From: Flagellimonas olearia
GTDB lineage: Bacteria > Bacteroidota > Bacteroidia > Flavobacteriales > Flavobacteriaceae
Assembly: GCF_009184425.1 (NCBI RefSeq)
Contig: NZ_WELG01000001.1
Span: 785,033-849,032, forward strand
Direction: 5' to 3'
Length of the DNA: 64,000 nt
Position 1 is the first letter of the stretch, and every line of letters starts with the position of its first letter. This document shows, in pieces, positions 60,020-64,000 of the stretch. Below the pieces are notes generated by a model. It was not told the DNA's origin. It saw only the letters and a list, made by a program, of their open reading frames with translations, and did not search any database. The translations under genes and the position numbers were made by a program.

Positions 60020-60048
60020 TTGGAATAGTCCATTTTTTACGATATTTG
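60020..60048 (+). promoter_or_regulatory. Promoter of the CAL67264 and ettA genes
   Basis: TTG (60020-60022), 18-nt spacer, GATATTTG (60041-60048; one mismatch to TAnnTTTG). It lies 21 nt upstream of the ATG at 60070. Confidence 0.45.
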
Positions 60049-60069
60049 ACCTTCTACAGAACAATATAT

Positions 60070-60252
60070 ATGGGAATGAACAAAAATACTGTGCTCGCTT
60101 GGGCCACTTGGATTATGATTTTTGTGGGAGTCGGAATGATAGCGCTTGGCGCTTTCAAGTACGATGAAGTGGCCGGATACGGTTTTGGAGCAGTGGGCAT
60201 TGGTTTTTTTGCCGTAGCTTGGGTTTTCAATGCACTCAAGGGACGGGTATAA
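60070..60252 (+). CDS. CAL67264 family small membrane protein
   Basis: 60 residues (ATG at 60070; a second ATG at 60076). Two membrane helices with Gly-rich sequence: VLAWATWIMIFVGVGMIALG and YGFGAVGIGFFAVAWVFNALKG. This small family is specific to Flavobacteria and nearly always lies just upstream of ettA. Function unknown. 33 nt upstream of ettA, so probably in its transcript. Confidence 0.85.
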   Translation: MGMNKNTVLAWATWIMIFVGVGMIALGAFKYDEVAGYGFGAVGIGFFAVAWVFNALKGRV

Positions 60253-60285
60253 AGTTCTCTTTTCTTAATTTTTAAACACAGCCAA

Positions 60286-61977
60286 ATGTCAGACGATAAA
60301 AAGGTCATTTTTTCAATGTCCGGGGTTACCAAGACCTTTAAAACGGCCAATACCCCAGTACTTAAAAATATTTATCTAAGCTTCTTCTATGGGGCCAAGA
60401 TTGGGATTTTGGGTCTCAATGGTTCCGGTAAATCCACCTTGCTCAAGATCATTGCAGGAGTGGATAAGAACTATCAAGGCGATGTGGTGTTTTCTCCAGG
60501 ATATACGGTGGGATACTTGGAACAGGAGCCCCAATTGGATGAAGAAAAGACCGTCCTTGAAATTGTCAAGGAAGGGGCTGCCGAGACCGTTGCCATTTTG
60601 GACGAATACAATAAGATCAACGATATGTTCGGTCTACCCGAAGTATACGAAGATGCGGATAAGATGCAAAAGTTGATGGATCGCCAAGCGGTACTCCAAG
60701 ATCAAATCGATGCCTCGAACGCATGGGAATTGGACACCAAATTGGAGATTGCCATGGATGCGCTGCGTACGCCGGAATCGGACAAAAAAATAGGCGTTCT
60801 TTCCGGTGGGGAACGAAGACGTGTGGCCCTATGTAGGTTACTGCTCCAAGAACCCGATGTGCTTTTGTTGGATGAGCCTACCAACCACTTGGATGCAGAG
60901 TCCGTACACTGGTTGGAACATCATTTGGCACAATACAAGGGAACGGTGATTGCTGTAACGCACGACCGTTATTTCTTGGATAATGTGGCGGGCTGGATTT
61001 TGGAACTCGATAGGGGGGAAGGTATTCCTTGGAAAGGAAATTACTCTGGATGGTTGGATCAAAAAGCCAAGCGTTTGGCCCAAGAAAGCAAGCAGGCCTC
61101 CAAAAGACAAAAGACATTGGAGCGGGAGTTGGATTGGGTTCGTCAAGGAGCCAAAGGACGACAGACCAAGCAAAAAGCCCGTCTTAACAACTACGATAAA
61201 CTTCTTAGCCAAGATCAAAAACAGCTGGAAGAGAAACTGGAAATCTACATCCCCAACGGACCCCGATTGGGTACCAATGTCATAGAGTCCAAAGGGGTAA
61301 GCAAAGCGTACGGGGATAAATTGTTGTATGAAGACCTAAACTTCAATCTGCCCCAAGCAGGGATTGTGGGAATTATTGGTCCCAACGGTGCTGGTAAAAC
61401 CACTATTTTTAGAATGATCATGGGAGAGGAAACCCCTGACAAAGGTGAATTCATTGTCGGGGATACCGCCAAGTTGGCCTATGTGGACCAAAGTCATTCC
61501 AACATTGACCCGGAAAAGAGTATTTGGGAAAATTTCAGTGATGGACAAGAATTGGTCATGATGGGAGGGAAGCAAGTGAATTCCCGGGCTTATTTAAGTC
61601 GATTTAACTTCTCTGGTAGTGAGCAGAATAAGAAAGTGAACATGCTTTCCGGTGGAGAGCGTAACCGACTTCATTTGGCCATGACCTTAAAAGAGGAGGG
61701 TAACGTTTTACTTTTGGATGAGCCTACCAACGATTTGGATGTGAATACCTTAAGGGCTTTGGAAGAAGGTCTCGAAAATTTTGCTGGTTGTGCTGTTATC
61801 ATTTCCCACGACAGATGGTTCTTGGATAGGATTTGTACCCATATTTTGGCGTTTGAAGGGGATTCACAGGTATATTTCTTTGAGGGATCTTTCTCAGATT
61901 ATGAGGAGAACAAAAAGAAACGCTTGGGAACGGATATCATGCCCAAGCGTATCAAATACAAGAAACTTATTAGGTAA
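60286..61977 (+). CDS. ettA: Energy-dependent translational throttle protein (ABC-F ATPase)
   Basis: 563 residues, two ABC domains in tandem and no membrane domain. First Walker A GLNGSGKST (residues 43-51) and signature LSGGERRRVALC; linker with the charged arm between them; second Walker A GPNGAGKTT and signature LSGGERNRLHLAMT. Walker B is LLLDEPTNHLD and LLLDEPTNDLD. EttA binds the ribosomal E site and gates translation by the energy state. Downstream of the CAL67264 gene as usual in this family. Confidence 0.95.
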   Translation: MSDDKKVIFSMSGVTKTFKTANTPVLKNIYLSFFYGAKIGILGLNGSGKSTLLKIIAGVDKNYQGDVVFSPGYTVGYLEQEPQLDEEKTVLEIVKEGAAETVAILDEYNKINDMFGLPEVYEDADKMQKLMDRQAVLQDQIDASNAWELDTKLEIAMDALRTPESDKKIGVLSGGERRRVALCRLLLQEPDVLLLDEPTNHLDAESVHWLEHHLAQYKGTVIAVTHDRYFLDNVAGWILELDRGEGIPWKGNYSGWLDQKAKRLAQESKQASKRQKTLERELDWVRQGAKGRQTKQKARLNNYDKLLSQDQKQLEEKLEIYIPNGPRLGTNVIESKGVSKAYGDKLLYEDLNFNLPQAGIVGIIGPNGAGKTTIFRMIMGEETPDKGEFIVGDTAKLAYVDQSHSNIDPEKSIWENFSDGQELVMMGGKQVNSRAYLSRFNFSGSEQNKKVNMLSGGERNRLHLAMTLKEEGNVLLLDEPTNDLDVNTLRALEEGLENFAGCAVIISHDRWFLDRICTHILAFEGDSQVYFFEGSFSDYEENKKKRLGTDIMPKRIKYKKLIR

Positions 61978-61987
61978 AACGGGAGTA

Positions 61988-62668
61988 CTATTCCTCTCCG
62001 CCAATATTTTTCAGTCCTTCCTCAAGAAGTTTTCTGGCCTTTTCCAGATACATTTTTTGGTGATATTCCAAACTATTCGGGTCACTGTTGTTTCCATCGG
62101 GAGAGTTTCCAATGGTTTTGGAAAGTTCCACAAGTTGGTCAATGGCCTGTTGGGCCGAATTGAGTTTTTCGCTGGAGTGTTTCTCAAATACCTTGATCAT
62201 CTCCATTTCCATAGCATTCTCGGGAGCTTCAGCATCAGCATGGGCCTGATGTTCCATAGTGGTGGTTGCATTATCGGCTATGGTCACCGTGGAGGAAGCC
62301 CCTAAGGTACATTCATCCAAAATAGTGATCAATTCATTGATTTGTGCCAAGGCCTTTTTGGTAAAGAACCTGCCAGCTTCCCAATCAACGGGTTCAATGG
62401 CTTTGTCCAATGTCTCTAGGGCGTCCAAGGTTTTGTTCTCAGCCTTGGCGCAGTCACATTCTTCCCTAAAAGCTTTGGATTTTTCAAGAGCGGTCAGCGC
62501 CCTTTCGGCATAGTACATTTGGTGTTCAAAATTGGTGGCCGACATTCCTTTTTTGCAATGGTTCAGCGCATAGGTCACCTTTGAATAAAAATTGTCACAT
62601 TGGGAGAAAGCAGCTTGGAATGCACAGAAAAATGCAATAGCTACTAAAACATGGGATTTGGGAGCCAT
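61988..62668 (-). CDS. Secreted helical protein of unknown function
   Basis: 226 residues. Signal peptide ending in AAFSQC; the mature protein has four Cys in the N-terminal part (CDNFYSKV, HCKKG, ECDCAK), followed by long helices, an Ala/Glu/His-rich linker (EHQAHADAEAPENAMEMEM) and a C-terminal coiled coil. No family recognised. The 3' end faces ettA (10-nt gap). Possibly a periplasmic disulfide-bonded protein. Confidence 0.65.
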   Translation of the reverse strand: MAPKSHVLVAIAFFCAFQAAFSQCDNFYSKVTYALNHCKKGMSATNFEHQMYYAERALTALEKSKAFREECDCAKAENKTLDALETLDKAIEPVDWEAGRFFTKKALAQINELITILDECTLGASSTVTIADNATTTMEHQAHADAEAPENAMEMEMIKVFEKHSSEKLNSAQQAIDQLVELSKTIGNSPDGNNSDPNSLEYHQKMYLEKARKLLEEGLKNIGGEE

Positions 62669-62737
62669 GATAAAGTATTTTTTGATTTGGTTAAGTCTGT
62701 TATCTTAACGACAATGTTACGGAAATATTTTATTCCA

Positions 62738-63532
62738 TCAAAAATCGTCGTTTGGATACCAATCCAATTGAACCACTTTAATGTCTGGATTTCCTTTGTT
62801 CACAAGCTCTTTAAATTTTTTAACATCACTTACATCGGGTCGACCTCTATAGTGGTAAGGATAGACTTCCTTGGGTTGAAATTCCAAAACAGCATCCGCG
62901 GCACTTTCCTCGGTCATGGTATAGGGAAGGTTCATGCATACAAAGGCTTTGTCAATGCTTTTTAGTGCTCGCATTTCAGGGATGTCCTCGGTGTCCCCGG
63001 AAAAATAGAGACGCTCCCCACCTATAGTCAGGACATACCCATTTCCACGCCCTTTGGCATGAAAACTCAAAGCTTCTTCTCGTAAGTTGTACATGGGAAT
63101 GGCTTCAACCTCTATTCCTGAATAGGTTTTTGTATCACCATTGTTCATGATATCCAAGGTCAAGGTAGACTCGCTCGGAATTTGATCCGCAACAGCTTGG
63201 GGAGCAATCAGTATAGTGTTCTCTGTTGCAATTTCTTGTAGGGTTTCCAAGTTAAAATGGTCGCCATGAATATCAGTCACGAAAATAATATCAGGGCTAT
63301 TTTGACCTTCAAAGGCGGATTTTCCTCCTACAGGGTCTATATATAAGGTAACATCGTTCCATTCCAAAACCGTTGTGGCATGCTCAATAGGGATTATCGA
63401 AACTTCTGAAGAGACATCAACCACTTTAGCTTCTACAGCGGTCTCCTCTGTTTCTTTATCTGGGTTGTTTTTTGATTTACAACTGGAAATCAGTACTATC
63501 CCTAAACACAAAATGGTGATTTTTCTCTTCAT
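62738..63532 (-). CDS. MBL-fold metallohydrolase, lipoprotein (UlaG-like)
   Basis: 264 residues with lipobox LISSC (Cys at 18). The core has VTDIHGDHFNL, the HxHxDH-type motif with the first His replaced by Asp (TDIHGDH), then GNGYVLTIGGERLYFSGDTEDI, a late FQPKEVYPYHYRGRP and other metallo-beta-lactamase fold strands. UlaG-like hydrolases with similar motifs are metal-dependent. A periplasmic lipoprotein version has unknown substrate. Monocistronic. Confidence 0.83.
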   Translation of the reverse strand: MKRKITILCLGIVLISSCKSKNNPDKETEETAVEAKVVDVSSEVSIIPIEHATTVLEWNDVTLYIDPVGGKSAFEGQNSPDIIFVTDIHGDHFNLETLQEIATENTILIAPQAVADQIPSESTLTLDIMNNGDTKTYSGIEVEAIPMYNLREEALSFHAKGRGNGYVLTIGGERLYFSGDTEDIPEMRALKSIDKAFVCMNLPYTMTEESAADAVLEFQPKEVYPYHYRGRPDVSDVKKFKELVNKGNPDIKVVQLDWYPNDDF

Positions 63533-63697
63533 GATGATTTTTTTGAAGTTCCTTTAAAATTAAGGTATATGGATGTTAACGTCGATTTTTTTTAAGATTA
63601 TTTTATTTGAAATGATCCAAACAACAATCTGAAGCGTATATAAACCAAACACGATTGATTAAAAACCTTAAACGAGAATCAATTAACACAAAAAGTT

Positions 63698-64000
63698 ATG
63701 ACAGAAGCAAAAAATAACAACGGATTGAAGGTAATTGCTGGTTTGTTGGGTGTAGTTCTTTTGGGAACCATTATTTACACCGTTAGCCTTTACCAAGATA
63801 AAAAGGAGACCACTCAAGCTCTTACCCAAGAAAAAGAGTTGGTTGTAGAAGATTTGAACAACTTAAAATCTGAGTACGACAAGGCTATCCTTGAAAGCAA
63901 CGCCACAAATGAGGAGTTGGTTGCCGCAAGGGACAATATTGCAAAGTACATCGATTCTGTACAGGGTATGAAAGCTGATATCGCTTCCCTTTCAAGATAC
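63698..64000 (+). CDS. Single-pass membrane coiled-coil protein, N-terminal part only
   Basis: 101 residues before the window ends. A hydrophilic N-terminus (MTEAKNNNGLK) precedes a membrane helix (VIAGLLGVVLLGTIIYTV), then a heptad-patterned coiled coil (TTQALTQEKELVVEDLNNLKSEY). Such proteins in Bacteroidota are often annotated as hypothetical or OmpA-like. The C-terminal domain and function are outside the window. Confidence 0.7.
   Translation, partial: MTEAKNNNGLKVIAGLLGVVLLGTIIYTVSLYQDKKETTQALTQEKELVVEDLNNLKSEYDKAILESNATNEELVAARDNIAKYIDSVQGMKADIASLSRY

Noticed and set aside
1-64000. CRISPR array, IS element, prophage or integrated element
   Set aside because: I found no repeat-spacer pattern, no transposase or integrase, and no region of clearly foreign composition in the reading frames.

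Overview
The window reads as chromosomal DNA of a marine-type member of the Flavobacteriaceae (Bacteroidota), plausibly close to Muricauda/Flagellimonas; the family call rests on gene content and promoter style, the genus is a guess. Support: TAnnTTTG -7 promoter boxes with few Shine-Dalgarno sites, many -AQ-ending signal peptides, flavobacterial families (DUF4290, DUF2853, DUF2911, CAL67264 membrane protein), bacillithiol and menaquinone genes, and TTG/GTG starts. I see no IS element, prophage, CRISPR array or rRNA. It looks like ordinary core chromosome with some accessory loci.

Layout. 1-3.1 kb (minus): fmt (cut by the window edge), recQ and a P-loop ATPase, tightly overlapping. 3.2-5.5 kb (plus): DUF493, DUF4290, murA. 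5.5-7.7 kb (minus): an ArsR-led cassette of three SRPBCC proteins and a DoxX protein, with promoter and operator repeats. 7.8-11.1 kb (minus): M20 amidohydrolase, a secreted VOC-fusion protein and pirin. 11.2-13.1 kb (minus): SRPBCC protein and photolyase under a palindromic operator. 13.2-14.1 kb: DUF2911 protein and terminator. 14.1-18.5 kb (minus): large PIG-L protein, a tiny membrane protein and an SSS symporter. 18.5-21.4 kb (minus): DUF2520, kdsC, maf, lipoprotein. 21.5-28.2 kb (plus): CcsBA cytochrome c assembly protein, a possible structured RNA, MATE pump, PLP lyase and bshB1. 28.2-30.3 kb (minus): TPR histidine kinase. 30.6 kb: tRNA-His. 30.8-35.4 kb: M28 peptidase, FAD oxidoreductase, a repeat-rich secreted protein, an esterase.

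35.5-48.1 kb is a long plus-strand menaquinone region: thioesterase, menF, menD, (DUF2853, CvfB-like, SPOR-like), menA, then a LytTR response regulator and HisKA_2 kinase pair, then menC, a CPBP protease and menE. menB is absent. The 545-bp gap between regulator and kinase holds four copies of an 11-bp motif (three in tandem at a 21-bp period), two promoters and an apparent ~83-nt terminator-ended RNA. The same motif, at nearly the same distance from a -7 box, precedes the other histidine kinase at 30.3 kb. This is the most novel-looking signal I found.

48.1-57.3 kb holds three paralogous secreted proteins combining a carboxypeptidase-regulatory or vWA domain, a TonB-receptor plug-like domain, TPRs and a DUF2135-like C-terminal domain, with no beta-barrel; between them lie a carboxypeptidase-regulatory protein and an M24 peptidase. 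57.3-64 kb: acyl-CoA carboxylase beta subunit, Gfo/Idh/MocA oxidoreductase, CAL67264 protein, ettA, a secreted unknown, an MBL-fold lipoprotein and the start of a coiled-coil membrane protein.
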